Shown here piece after piece: positions 28,909 to 37,272 of a stretch of 64,000 nucleotides of DNA. The notes beneath the pieces are model-generated. The model ran no database searches and was not told the DNA's origin. It was given only the letters and a program-made list of their open reading frames with translations. Made by a program: the position numbers and the translations under genes. Positions within the stretch are counted from its first letter, which is position 1; each line of letters starts with the position of its first letter. Source of the stretch: Arthrobacter sp. SLBN-122 (GTDB lineage Bacteria; Actinomycetota; Actinomycetes; Actinomycetales; Micrococcaceae); the NCBI RefSeq assembly GCF_006715165.1, contig NZ_VFMS01000001.1, positions 3,534,001 to 3,598,000 of the forward strand, written 5' to 3'.

Positions 28909-29384
28909 GTAACCTCCACCTTTTGGCCGGGCAGGCTGTCCGGCAGGCGCTCGAGTCCGGGCGGACGGTCGCCACAGCAGAATCGTTGACGGCCGGGATG
29001 GTGTCCGCTGTCCTTGCTGACACGCCTGGCGCCTCCGGCATGCTGCAGGGCGGGGTCATTGCCTACCAGAACTCCGTGAAGGAATCGGTATTGCGCGTCC
29101 CGGCCGACCTCCTGGCCAGTGCCGGCTCAGTGGACCCGGACGTTGCCTGTGCCATGGCAGCCGGGGCGCGTGCAGTGCTGGCCGCCGACGTCGGAATTTC
29201 CACAACCGGGGTGGCAGGTCCGGACGCCCACGACGGCAAGCCCGTGGGGCGGGTGTACGTTGGGGTTGCCACGGCGGCCGGAACCGCAGCTTTCGAATAC
29301 TCCTTTACCGGCAGCAGGCCCGACATCAGGGGCGCGGCCTGCGCCGCCGCCCTGGAACGGCTCCTTGAAGCACTGTCCGGCTGA
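28905..29384 (+). CDS. cinA: CinA C-terminal-type nicotinamide-nucleotide amidase
   Basis: This domain deamidates NMN to nicotinic acid mononucleotide in NAD salvage. The 159-residue product contains the family blocks TVATAESLTAGMVSAVLADTPGAS, GGVIAYQNSVKESVLRV and GISTTGVAGPDA. The N-terminal MoCF-type domain of full-length CinA is absent, so this is the stand-alone amidase (PncC-like) form. It starts at ATG 28905, coupled to pgsA. Confidence 0.93.
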   Translation: MSNLHLLAGQAVRQALESGRTVATAESLTAGMVSAVLADTPGASGMLQGGVIAYQNSVKESVLRVPADLLASAGSVDPDVACAMAAGARAVLAADVGISTTGVAGPDAHDGKPVGRVYVGVATAAGTAAFEYSFTGSRPDIRGAACAAALERLLEALSG

Positions 29385-29551
29385 CACTTGGCCGACGCCA
29401 AGTTACCGGGCGTAAAGTTGGCGGGAACAAAAGCCGGTACCGATTAGTTATTACATTGTGTCGCTTCCGGATAGCGGAGGCGCCTAGGATGAAATGACCA
29501 CGACGGTTCGCCCACGGCGGACCTGACCTATGAGGGAGCAAGGCGATACAG

Positions 29552-30004
29552 ATGGTAAAGCAGCCCGTATCCGTAAACGGCGTTGTCCGCTGGAAGGATG
29601 TGGGCCTCGCCGAACAGGCTAAGAGCGAACAGAAGGAGCGCAAGATGGTAGTACTTCGTCACGAAATCGGTGATGTGCTGCGCGATGTCCGCCAGCGTCA
29701 GGGACGCACGCTCCGTGAAGTTTCGCACAGCGCCCGCGTCTCCCTGGGATACCTCAGCGAAGTGGAGCGCGGCCAGAAGGAAGCATCGTCAGAGCTCCTG
29801 TCCTCGATCTGCTCGGCACTGGATGTTCCGTTGTCAAGCATGCTCCGTGAGGTCAGCGACCGTGTGGCAGTAGCCGAAGGCGTCGCAGTTCCGGACACCG
29901 TTCCGCAGGAATTCTCCCAGCGTTACGGCCGTGACCTGGAACGCGACCTCAACACTGAACTGAACGACGAACTCTCCACAGGCCTTCTCTCCGGCGCCCG
30001 GTAA
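29552..30004 (+). CDS. clgR: XRE-family regulator, ClgR type
   Basis: ClgR activates clp protease and stress genes in actinobacteria. The product has a helix-turn-helix domain in [20 protein letters not shown] and [20 protein letters not shown], and an acidic C-terminus ending LLSGAR. The start at 29552 keeps GC-rich third positions through the extension; ATG 29645, preceded by AAGGAG at ideal spacing, would give 119 residues and is a serious alternative. Its position after pgsA-cinA and before recA is the usual actinobacterial order. C-terminal Ala residues recall ClpP-degraded ClgR proteins. Confidence 0.9.
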   Translation: MVKQPVSVNGVVRWKDVGLAEQAKSEQKERKMVVLRHEIGDVLRDVRQRQGRTLREVSHSARVSLGYLSEVERGQKEASSELLSSICSALDVPLSSMLREVSDRVAVAEGVAVPDTVPQEFSQRYGRDLERDLNTELNDELSTGLLSGAR

Positions 30005-30034
30005 AGGCAGCCCCCACCGCAGGTGGGCCCTGGA

Positions 30035-30072
30035 ATGCAGAAGCCCCCGGCCACGCCGGGGGCTTCCTGCAT
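30035..30072 (+). terminator. strong bidirectional hairpin between clgR and marR
   Basis: ATGCAG-AAGCCCCCGGC (30035-30051) pairs with GCCGGGGGCTT-CTGCAT (30055-30072, one extra C) around a CAC loop. It lies between converging genes and can serve both. Confidence 0.85.
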
Positions 30073-30111
30073 GTCACCTGAGGTCGATTTGCCCGTTGCC
30101 GCACCTGCCGG

Positions 30112-30642
30112 CTATTCCTCCTCTGCCGTGGATCCGCCCGTACCTTCCCTGGGAAACCCGTCACGCTCATAGGTGGAGTTCAACTTGGCCATGTAGCGGG
30201 CCAGTTCCTGCAGGTCCTCCACCGGCCACTCACGCAGCCGCTCCTGGAAAACCTGGCGCCGCGCGTCCTGGACCTGGTGCATCTTCTCTTCGCCCTTTGG
30301 CGTCAACCGGATGGACTGTGCACGGCGGTCCTGGGGATCCGCTTCCTTGGACACCAGCCCCAGGCTTTCCAGGAAGGCAATCTGCCGGCTGACCGACGGT
30401 TTGCCCACCCCGATGTTCATGGCGAGCTCGGTCAGGCGGATGGGGCCTTCCCTCCGGATCACCGTCAACAGCCCGTAGGCCGCAGGCTCCATGTCGGGGT
30501 GGACTTGGCGCGAGAGCTGGTTGGAGATGGCCCTGGCCCGCCGCCAAAAGAGGCTGATCTGGTGTTCGACGTTCTGCAGCGCGGTATCGGCGGCATCATC
30601 GCCGGCGTCCTGCTGCGGCGGGAGGTCAGGGGAGTTGCTCAT
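30112..30642 (-). CDS. MarR-family transcriptional regulator
   Basis: This 176-residue winged-helix protein contains ELAMNIGVGKPSVSRQIAFLESLGLV and the wing DPQDRRAQSIRLTPKGEE. ATG 30642 is chosen; the frame is open to 30669. It is divergent from the DUF3046 gene, and an inverted repeat GTTGC-N5-GCAAC covers its own start codon, which could be an autoregulatory operator. Ligand and targets are unknown. Confidence 0.9.
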   Translation of the reverse strand: MSNSPDLPPQQDAGDDAADTALQNVEHQISLFWRRARAISNQLSRQVHPDMEPAAYGLLTVIRREGPIRLTELAMNIGVGKPSVSRQIAFLESLGLVSKEADPQDRRAQSIRLTPKGEEKMHQVQDARRQVFQERLREWPVEDLQELARYMAKLNSTYERDGFPREGTGGSTAEEE

Positions 30643-30648
30643 GGCAAC
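30634..30648 (+). promoter_or_regulatory. inverted repeat over the marR start (candidate operator)
   Basis: GTTGC (30634-30638) and GCAAC (30644-30648) are perfect inverted arms separated by five bases, centred on the marR start codon in a 41-bp divergent intergenic region. Confidence 0.3.
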
Positions 30649-30683
30649 AATTCTAGGGTCCGCAATCATGAGAGGATTTACCG

Positions 30684-30908
30684 ATGCGAATCAGCGAGTA
30701 CTGGCGTCTGATGGATGACGAGTTCGGCGCGGGATACTCCCGCGTGCTGAGCAGTACCCTGGTCCTTGCCAGTGTGGGCAGCCGCACCGCCGACCAGGCC
30801 CTGGCTTCAGGCGTCGACCCCCGCAAGGTGTGGCTGGCAGTCTGCGACGTCCAGGACGTGCCGGCTGAACGGCGGCTGGGCCGGGACATCGCTCCGCGCC
30901 GCGATTAG
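30684..30908 (+). CDS. DUF3046 family protein
   Basis: A 74-residue protein beginning MRISEYWRLMDDEFG with the conserved GVDPRKVWLAVCDVQDVP segment. It is the small actinobacterial protein that commonly precedes recA (Rv2738c-like). GAGGAT precedes the ATG, and TAGGGT (30654-30659) is a possible -10. Its function is unknown. Confidence 0.9.
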   Translation: MRISEYWRLMDDEFGAGYSRVLSSTLVLASVGSRTADQALASGVDPRKVWLAVCDVQDVPAERRLGRDIAPRRD

Positions 30909-30939
30909 GGCGCCTGACACGCCGCAGAGCCGGCACTCT

Positions 30940-30955
30940 TCGAATACCTGTTCGG
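30940..30955 (+). promoter_or_regulatory. LexA (SOS) box of recA
   Basis: TCGAATACCTGTTCGG matches the SOS consensus TCGAAC-N4-GTTCGA at 10 of 12 fixed positions. It overlaps the place of a -35 for the -10-like TATGCT at 30963-30968, so LexA binding would block RNA polymerase. Confidence 0.75.
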
Positions 30956-31097
30956 ATAACGCTATGCTTTTTCCATTGGGCTTATCCACATAGCCGTTGT
31001 CCTCAGGCCGGAATGTCAGTGGGTCCGATTAGCGTCAGAGATGACCAATACAACGGCCGCGAAGGCCACCATCGAGAAAGCATTAGAGGTGTCAACC

Positions 31098-32153
31098 ATG
31101 GCGGCAGCCCCGGATCGTGCAAAAGCGCTGGAAGCAGCGCTTGCCCAGATTGACAAGCAGTTCGGCAAGGGCTCGGTCATGCGCCTGGGCGACGAAGTCC
31201 GCGCCCCGATCGAAGTCATCCCCACCGGCTCCATCGCTTTGGACGTCGCCCTGGGCATTGGCGGGCTCCCGCGCGGCCGTGTCATCGAAATCTATGGTCC
31301 GGAATCCTCCGGTAAGACCACCGTTGCCCTGCACGCCGTGGCAAGTGCCCAGCGCGCGGGCGGGATCGCAGCGTTCATCGACGCCGAGCACGCCCTGGAC
31401 CCGGATTACGCCGCCAAGCTGGGTGTTGACACCGACGCCCTCCTGGTTTCGCAGCCGGATACCGGTGAGCAGGCGCTCGAGATCATGGACATGCTGGTGG
31501 GCTCCGGTTCGCTGGACATCGTCGTCATCGACTCCGTCGCCGCCTTGGTGCCGCGCGCGGAAATCGAAGGCGACATGGGCGACAGCCACGTGGGCCTCCA
31601 GGCACGGCTCATGAGTCAGGCGCTTCGTAAGATCACCGGCCGCCTGAGCCAGACCAAGACCACCGCGATCTTCATCAACCAGCTCCGCGAGAAGATCGGC
31701 GTCTTCTTCGGTTCCCCTGAAACCACCACCGGTGGTAAGGCCCTGAAGTTCTATGCGTCGGTCCGCATCGACGTCCGGCGGATCCAGACCCTGAAGGAGG
31801 GCGCGGATTCGGTCGGCAACCGGACCAAGGCCAAGATCGTCAAGAACAAGATGGCTCCGCCCTTCAAGGTCGCTGAGTTCGACATCATCTATGGCCAGGG
31901 CATCTCCCGCGAAGGCGGCATCATCGACATGGGCGTGGAGCACGGCATCATCAAGAAGTCCGGCTCCTGGTTCACGTACGACGGCGACCAGTTGGGCCAG
32001 GGCATGGAGAACTCGCGCCGCTTCCTGCGCGACAACCCCGAGCTTGCGGCGGAGCTGGAGCGACTGATCAAGGAGAAGCTCGGTGTCGGCGTAAAGCCCG
32101 CCGAGGACGAATCCAAGGACGCGCCAAAGCTGAAAGCCGTCGACGGGTTCTAA
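31098..32153 (+). CDS. recA: recombinase RecA
   Basis: RecA forms filaments on single-stranded DNA, promotes strand exchange and triggers LexA self-cleavage. The 351-residue product has Walker [10 protein letters not shown], the [13 protein letters not shown] segment, and the family-typical N-terminus [21 protein letters not shown] 31098 follows GAGGTG by seven bases; the upstream in-frame ATG at 31041 would add 19 residues unlike RecA. recX follows three bases later. No intein is present. Confidence 0.98.
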   Translation: MAAAPDRAKALEAALAQIDKQFGKGSVMRLGDEVRAPIEVIPTGSIALDVALGIGGLPRGRVIEIYGPESSGKTTVALHAVASAQRAGGIAAFIDAEHALDPDYAAKLGVDTDALLVSQPDTGEQALEIMDMLVGSGSLDIVVIDSVAALVPRAEIEGDMGDSHVGLQARLMSQALRKITGRLSQTKTTAIFINQLREKIGVFFGSPETTTGGKALKFYASVRIDVRRIQTLKEGADSVGNRTKAKIVKNKMAPPFKVAEFDIIYGQGISREGGIIDMGVEHGIIKKSGSWFTYDGDQLGQGMENSRRFLRDNPELAAELERLIKEKLGVGVKPAEDESKDAPKLKAVDGF

Positions 32154-32156
32154 CCC

Positions 32157-32759
32157 TTGACAGGACCACGTTCACGACGCGACCGTACCGGCGGCCCTTC
32201 TTCAGGGCCGCCGGACGGCTTTAACGTTCCAGAGGATCCGCAGGCTGTTGACGACGAACCAGACCCCTTCACGGTGGCGCAGGCCATTGTGTACCGGCAA
32301 CTCACCGCAGCCCCCAAGAGCAGGCTCCAGCTTGCCCGGAAGCTGGCCGAGCGGAATATCCCGGAACACGTCGCCGAGGCGGTGCTGGACAAGTTCCAGG
32401 AGGTCCGCCTGATCAACGACGCCGAGTTCGCGGACATGTGGGTCAGGAGCCGGTCCCAGTCCCGCAAGCTTGCCAAGGGCGCCCTCCGGCGTGAACTCGC
32501 CGAGAAAGGCATTGAGCCGGAAACAGCGGCTGCTGCCCTGGAGCAGCTGACCGACGCCGACGAGGAATCCGCTGCACGCACGCTGGTGGAGCGTAAACTC
32601 CGGCCCGGGACGGACTTATCCGACCGGGGGGAACGTGACAAGGCTGTCCGACGGCTGGCCTCCATGCTGGCAAGGAAGGGGTATCAGCCCTCCCAGGCGT
32701 TCAGGATCGTCAATGACGTCCTGGATTCCCGGCACGATCCCGACGGCGGCATGCTCTAA
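32157..32759 (+). CDS. recX: regulatory protein RecX
   Basis: RecX binds RecA filaments and limits their activity. The 200-residue product has repeated three-helix RecX units (SRLQLARKLAERNIP, VLDKFQEVRLINDAEFADMW, ALRRELAEKGIEPETAAAAL). The start is probably TTG 32157, three bases after the recA stop; no strong ribosome binding site is seen, as expected for coupled expression. Confidence 0.93.
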   Translation: MTGPRSRRDRTGGPSSGPPDGFNVPEDPQAVDDEPDPFTVAQAIVYRQLTAAPKSRLQLARKLAERNIPEHVAEAVLDKFQEVRLINDAEFADMWVRSRSQSRKLAKGALRRELAEKGIEPETAAAALEQLTDADEESAARTLVERKLRPGTDLSDRGERDKAVRRLASMLARKGYQPSQAFRIVNDVLDSRHDPDGGML

Positions 32760-32765
32760 AGCCGT

Positions 32766-32771
32766 TACCCT
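32766..32771 (+). promoter_or_regulatory. -10 element of miaB (leaderless type)
   Basis: TACCCT ends six bases before GTG 32778, just after the recX stop. Confidence 0.35.
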
Positions 32772-32777
32772 TAACTG

Positions 32778-34355
32778 GTGAGTTTGACCATTCCTTCCCC
32801 CCATTCCGGCGCAGCCCCCTCCGTTGAGCCCGATGCTGTCCCGCTGTCCGGTTCGGTTCCAGCCGGCGGAGCGCAGCCGCGTACTTACCAGGTCCGCACT
32901 TTCGGTTGCCAGATGAACGTGCACGACTCGGAGCGGATGGCCGGCATGCTCGAGGACGCGGGCTATGTTCCGGCAGACGGCGAACATGCTGACGTCGTGG
33001 TGTTCAATACGTGCGCTGTCCGGGAAAACGCCGACAACAAGCTCTACGGCAACCTCGGCATCCTGGCCCCCGTCAAGGCAGCCAACCCGGGCATGCAGAT
33101 CGCCGTGGGCGGTTGCCTGGCCCAGAAGGACCGCGAAACCATCCTCAAGAAGGCACCGTGGGTGGACGCAGTCTTCGGTACCCACAACGTCGGTGCCCTG
33201 CCCGCGCTCCTGGACCGGGCACGGCACAACAATGAGGCCCAGCTGGAAATCCTGGAGTCCCTGGACGTCTTCCCGTCCACGCTGCCTACAAAACGCGACT
33301 CCGTCTACTCCGGCTGGGTGTCCATCTCGGTCGGTTGCAACAACACCTGCACGTTCTGCATTGTGCCCGCCCTCCGCGGCAAGGAGAAAGACCGCCGGCC
33401 CGGCGACATCCTCGCCGAGATCCAGGCGCTCGTGGACGACGGCGCCATCGAAGTGACCCTCCTTGGCCAGAACGTCAACTCCTACGGGGTCGAATTCGGG
33501 GACCGGCAGGCCTTCTCCAAGCTCCTTCGCGCATGCGGCGACATCCAGGGCCTTGAACGCGTCCGCTTCACCAGCCCGCACCCCGCCGCCTTTACCGACG
33601 ACGTCATCGACGCGATGGCCGAGACGCCAAACGTGATGCCACAGCTTCACATGCCGCTGCAATCCGGTTCGGACCGCATCCTCAAGGCCATGAAGCGTTC
33701 CTACCGGTCCACCAAGTTCCTGGGCATCCTGGACAAGGTCCGCGACAGGATTCCGCACGCCGCCATCTCCACCGACATCATCGTGGGGTTCCCCGGCGAA
33801 ACCGAAGAGGACTTCCAGGCCACGCTGGACGTGGTGGAAAAGTCCCGCTTTGCCACCGCTTTCACCTTCCAATATTCAAAGCGCCCCGGCACGCCCGCCG
33901 CCGATCTGCCTGACCAGCTGCCAAAGGCTGTTGTCCAGGAGCGGTTCGAACGCCTCACCGCCCTCCAGGACCGGATCGCTGCCGAGGAAAACCGGAAGCA
34001 GCTCGGCCGCAGGCTTGAGGTCATGGTCACCGCACAGTCCGGACGGAAATCCGGGGAAACCCATCGGTTGTCCGGCCGCTCGCAGGACCAGCGGCTGGTG
34101 CACTTCTCGGTTCCGGACGGCGCTCCGGCCCCCAGGCCCGGGGACCTGGTTACCGTCACCATCACCGAGGCCGCGGCCTTCCACCTGGTGGCCGATCCCA
34201 CCCTGGAGGACTACAACCTGCGCCGCTCGCGGGCAGGGGACGCCTGGGACAGGTCCCAGGCCGATTCCTGTGGTGCGCCTGCCCCGGGCGCCGCCGGCAC
34301 TGAACCCAAGGCTGTCTCCCTGGGCATGCCCTCGCTGCCGCTGCGCACCCGCTGA
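32778..34355 (+). CDS. miaB: tRNA-2-methylthio-N6-dimethylallyladenosine synthase MiaB
   Basis: This radical-SAM methylthiotransferase modifies A37 of tRNAs. The 525-residue product has an N-terminal UPF0004 domain with three cluster Cys ([29 protein letters not shown]), the radical-SAM motif CNNTCTFC, the HMPLQSGSD segment and a TRAM domain near residue 400. Its substrate is made by MiaA, encoded two bases downstream. Confidence 0.96.
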   Translation: MSLTIPSPHSGAAPSVEPDAVPLSGSVPAGGAQPRTYQVRTFGCQMNVHDSERMAGMLEDAGYVPADGEHADVVVFNTCAVRENADNKLYGNLGILAPVKAANPGMQIAVGGCLAQKDRETILKKAPWVDAVFGTHNVGALPALLDRARHNNEAQLEILESLDVFPSTLPTKRDSVYSGWVSISVGCNNTCTFCIVPALRGKEKDRRPGDILAEIQALVDDGAIEVTLLGQNVNSYGVEFGDRQAFSKLLRACGDIQGLERVRFTSPHPAAFTDDVIDAMAETPNVMPQLHMPLQSGSDRILKAMKRSYRSTKFLGILDKVRDRIPHAAISTDIIVGFPGETEEDFQATLDVVEKSRFATAFTFQYSKRPGTPAADLPDQLPKAVVQERFERLTALQDRIAAEENRKQLGRRLEVMVTAQSGRKSGETHRLSGRSQDQRLVHFSVPDGAPAPRPGDLVTVTITEAAAFHLVADPTLEDYNLRRSRAGDAWDRSQADSCGAPAPGAAGTEPKAVSLGMPSLPLRTR

Positions 34356-34357
34356 AG

Positions 34358-35254
34358 GTGGCCGCCCCGCCCGTCATCGCCGTCGTCGGTCCCACCGGCT
34401 CCGGTAAATCCGACCTCGCCGTCAACCTCGCCCTGGAACTGGGCGGCGAGGTCATCAACGCTGATGCCATGCAGTTCTACCGCGGCATGGACATCGGCAC
34501 CGCCAAGATCACGATGGCTGAGCGCAGGGGCGTGCCGCACCACCTCCTGGACATCCTGGACGTGACAGAGGAGGCCAGCGTCTCCGACTTCCAGCAGCAG
34601 GCCCGGGAAGTCATCGAGGACATCCATGCCCGCGGCAAACGGGCAATACTCGCCGGCGGCTCCGGGCTGTACGCGCGGGCTGCCCTGGATGTCCTTGAAT
34701 TCCCGGGGACGGACCCAACACTGCGTGCCCGGCTGGAGCGGGACCACGCGCAACTGGGCACTCAGGCGCTCCTGGACAGGTTGAGGGCCGTGGATCCTGA
34801 TTCCGCTGACAGGGTCTCGGACGCCCGGCGGATTATCCGCGCCCTGGAAGTCCACGAACTCACCGGACGGCCCTTCAGCTCTTTCATGCCCCGGCGGGAG
34901 TACTACCAGCCGGCGGTCCAGGTGGGCCTGCGCGTGGACCGGGAAGTCCTGCGGGAGCGCCTGGCGGAACGGGTGCACCGGATGGTGGTGGCCGGCCTGC
35001 CGGAGGAAGTCCGCCTGCTCGATGGCCGGGGCCTGCGGCGGGGCAAAACCGCCTCCCGTGCACTTGGCTATTCACAGTTCCTGCGGGTGGTCGACGGCAC
35101 GTCCACCGTTGCAGACGCCGCGGAGGAAACCATCGTGGCCACCCGGCAGTTCGCCCGCCGTCAGCTGACCTGGTTCCGCGCCGATCCCCGCATCACCTGG
35201 CTGGACTGGCAGGATCCGGGACTCGTTGGCACGGCGGCGGAGTTGTGCCGGTAG
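34358..35254 (+). CDS. miaA: tRNA dimethylallyltransferase MiaA
   Basis: It adds a dimethylallyl group to N6 of A37. The 298-residue product has the P-loop [28 protein letters not shown], and [11 protein letters not shown]. The start is GTG 34358, two bases after the miaB stop. Product of the pair: ms2i6A. Confidence 0.96.
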   Translation: MAAPPVIAVVGPTGSGKSDLAVNLALELGGEVINADAMQFYRGMDIGTAKITMAERRGVPHHLLDILDVTEEASVSDFQQQAREVIEDIHARGKRAILAGGSGLYARAALDVLEFPGTDPTLRARLERDHAQLGTQALLDRLRAVDPDSADRVSDARRIIRALEVHELTGRPFSSFMPRREYYQPAVQVGLRVDREVLRERLAERVHRMVVAGLPEEVRLLDGRGLRRGKTASRALGYSQFLRVVDGTSTVADAAEETIVATRQFARRQLTWFRADPRITWLDWQDPGLVGTAAELCR

Positions 35255-35285
35255 CTGCAGTTTCAGCGCCGGCGGCATGCGCCGC

Positions 35286-35291
35286 TACGCT
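35286..35291 (+). promoter_or_regulatory. -10 element of dapF (leaderless type)
   Basis: TACGCT ends seven bases before ATG 35299; no Shine-Dalgarno sequence precedes the start. Confidence 0.45.
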
Positions 35292-35298
35292 TGGGACC

Positions 35299-36243
35299 AT
35301 GAATGCAACCCCCGCCGAAACCACCGGGCCTGTCCTGCACACGCTGAGCGGGCTCCGCTTTTCCAAGGGGCACGGGACCGGCAACGATTTCGTCCTGGTG
35401 GCCGACCCCGAGGGCGTCCACGCCATCGGTGCGGACCAGGCCGCCGCGCTCTGCGACCGGCACCGGGGGATCGGCGCCGACGGCCTGATCCGTGCCGTCC
35501 CTTCCCGTTTCCTGCCCGAAGGCCGGGAACTGCTCACCGAAACACCGGACGCGGAATGGTTCATGGATTACCGCAACGCCGACGGTTCGCTGTCCGAAAT
35601 GTGCGGCAACGGGGTCAGGGTGTTCGTCCACTTCCTCCGGTCCGAGGGCCTGATCGATCTGCCCGACGGCGGATCGCTCACCATCGGCACCCGCGGCGGG
35701 GTGAAGACCGTGGTCCGGACAGGGAACGGTTACGCCGTGGACATGGGCCCCTGGGAGTTCATCTTCCCCGGGGAGGCAAGCGCCAAGGCCATGGATTCCC
35801 TGGTCACCGCCGACGGGCTGGAAGTTCCCCGGCCGGCCCTCTCCGTGAGCATGGGCAACCCGCACACGGTGGTGGCCCTCGCAGAACTGGACGAACTCCA
35901 AGGTACCCGGCTCTTCACCGCACCCAAGGTCGATCCGGTACCGCCAAACGGGACCAACGTGGAGTTCGTGGTCCCCGCGGAGCCGCTGGTCCACGACGGG
36001 GTGGGCTCTGTAACCATGCGGGTGCACGAACGGGGTGTGGGGGAGACCCAGTCCTGCGGAACCGGCGCCTGTGCCGCCGCCGTGGCCATCCGGCACTGGG
36101 CCGGCCCCGAAGCGCCCGACGCCTGGCGGGTCCACGTTCCGGGCGGAGTGGTGGGCGTGAAGTTCTTTGCCGGCCCCGCCGGCCACGAGCACGTGGAGCT
36201 CAGCGGCCCTGCCGTTATTGTGGCGAGCGGGACGCTTTCGTAA
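35299..36243 (+). CDS. dapF: diaminopimelate epimerase DapF
   Basis: It converts LL-DAP to meso-DAP for peptidoglycan and lysine. The 314-residue product has the [12 protein letters not shown] start and the two catalytic cysteines in [11 protein letters not shown] and [14 protein letters not shown] 35299 is chosen for its -10 spacing and similarity; the frame is open to 35245. Its end overlaps the converging methyltransferase gene by 29 bases. Confidence 0.96.
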   Translation: MNATPAETTGPVLHTLSGLRFSKGHGTGNDFVLVADPEGVHAIGADQAAALCDRHRGIGADGLIRAVPSRFLPEGRELLTETPDAEWFMDYRNADGSLSEMCGNGVRVFVHFLRSEGLIDLPDGGSLTIGTRGGVKTVVRTGNGYAVDMGPWEFIFPGEASAKAMDSLVTADGLEVPRPALSVSMGNPHTVVALAELDELQGTRLFTAPKVDPVPPNGTNVEFVVPAEPLVHDGVGSVTMRVHERGVGETQSCGTGACAAAVAIRHWAGPEAPDAWRVHVPGGVVGVKFFAGPAGHEHVELSGPAVIVASGTLS

Positions 36244-36838
36244 CCTTCAGGATCCGGAAGGACTTTGACGTTGACTCACGGCTCACGCTGAAGGAAGCAT
36301 CGAGTTCGGCGGCCAGCCAGCGCTGAAGGGAATCCGAGCCCAGGTTCTTCTGCACCACCAGCCAGGCCGTCCCGCCGTCCGCCAGGCGTGGAAGCCACAG
36401 CTTGAGCAGCGCGTGCAGTTCGTCCTTGCCGATCCGAATCGGCGGGTTGGACCATATGGTGTCGAACCGGAGGCCGGGGTCTACCTCCTGGGGAGTGCTG
36501 GCCTCGACGTTGGACAGTCCCAGTGCAGCCGCGTTTTCGTTGGTCAGGGTGACGCAGCGTTCGTTGACGTCCACTGCGTAGACCTTTGACCCTGGCGCCA
36601 GCAAGGCCATGGTGAGCGCGATGGGACCCCAGCCGCATCCGATATCCAGCAGGTTGCCCTGGGGGTGCGGCGCCGGAACTTCGGCCAGGAGCACCGCTGT
36701 ACCCTTGTCGATCCCGTCCGGGCTGAAGATGCCCGTGGAAGTCTGGAGTCTCCGCGTTTCACCGGCCAACTCCACCCTAAGGGGCTTCCGGGTGAAGGGG
36801 CCGGCGGGGGACGTGCTGAAATAGTGTGCAGACTCCAT
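36215..36838 (-). CDS. class I SAM methyltransferase, RsmC-like
   Basis: The 207-residue product has an AdoMet-binding motif [18 protein letters not shown], the acidic [11 protein letters not shown], and the catalytic-type NPP motif in [10 protein letters not shown]. This architecture matches the 16S rRNA G1207 methyltransferase-like (MTS) domain. ATG 36838 begins [13 protein letters not shown], the family-like start; the frame is open to 37033. The exact substrate is inferred. Confidence 0.88.
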   Translation of the reverse strand: MESAHYFSTSPAGPFTRKPLRVELAGETRRLQTSTGIFSPDGIDKGTAVLLAEVPAPHPQGNLLDIGCGWGPIALTMALLAPGSKVYAVDVNERCVTLTNENAAALGLSNVEASTPQEVDPGLRFDTIWSNPPIRIGKDELHALLKLWLPRLADGGTAWLVVQKNLGSDSLQRWLAAELDASFSVSRESTSKSFRILKVTKASRSPQ

Positions 36839-36897
36839 AACTGGCCAGAGTAGTTCCCCTTGCAGCGTAATGGGAAACCGTGCAAAATCCGCTCTGC

Positions 36898-36903
36898 TAG
36901 GCT
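36898..36903 (+). promoter_or_regulatory. -10 element of the hflX leader
   Basis: TAGGCT ends seven bases before ATG 36911, the start of a six-codon ORF; the first transcribed base would be at or next to that ATG. Confidence 0.5.
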
Positions 36904-36910
36904 GGATGGC

Positions 36911-36931
36911 ATGTTCCTGATCTTCGAGTAG
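36911..36931 (+). CDS. six-residue leader peptide MFLIFE upstream of hflX
   Basis: ATG TTC CTG ATC TTC GAG followed by TAG forms a complete short ORF starting at the predicted transcription start. Its last bases CTTCGAGTA (36922-36930) are complementary to TACTCGAAG (37058-37066). This suggests a translated leader that controls RNA folding before hflX. It is too short for similarity evidence; a chance ORF is possible. Confidence 0.4.
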   Translation: MFLIFE

Positions 36932-37272
36932 CCGGCACGGGCCACGCCCGTCCCGCAGCCTGTCCTCCAGCGACAGCCCGTCCCGCAGCGATGCAGGCCC
37001 CCAGCCTTCCGCTTGTGCACCGGCCAGACCCAACTGTCTGTCCCGGCCGCCGGACGATACTCGAAGTCAGCCTCCCGCTGCACTTCCCGCTATTTTCCGG
37101 CCCTTTTTGCCTTGCCGCCGTCCTGACGCGGCATCCCCGGCCCCGGCATCGCAGCCGGCCGCCACAAAAACAGGAGAATTGCATGACCGCAGGCCGTCAG
37201 CCCAGCGCGAATACGTTCCAACTTCCAACCAATCAGCACTATTCTGGAATTGCCGAATCTTCAAAGGAGACC
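36932..37272 (+). promoter_or_regulatory. structured 5' leader of hflX
   Basis: About 340 bases between the leader peptide stop and hflX. Visible elements are ACGGGC-CAC-GCCCGT (36937-36951); CGGCC (37021-37025) versus GGCCG (37045-37049); the same right-hand region GCCGG (37049-37053) can instead pair with CCGGC (36932-36936), continuing the CTTCGAGTA/TACTCGAAG helix. These pairings exclude each other. A CTTTTTG run lies near 37105. An in-frame ATG at 37183 has AGGAG six bases upstream, but its codons have low third-position GC and are probably untranslated or an extended N-terminus. Confidence 0.45.

Noticed and set aside
36991..37182. hflX frame open upstream to 36991
   Set aside because: No ribosome binding site, no HflX similarity and Pro-rich codons without coding bias; part of the leader.
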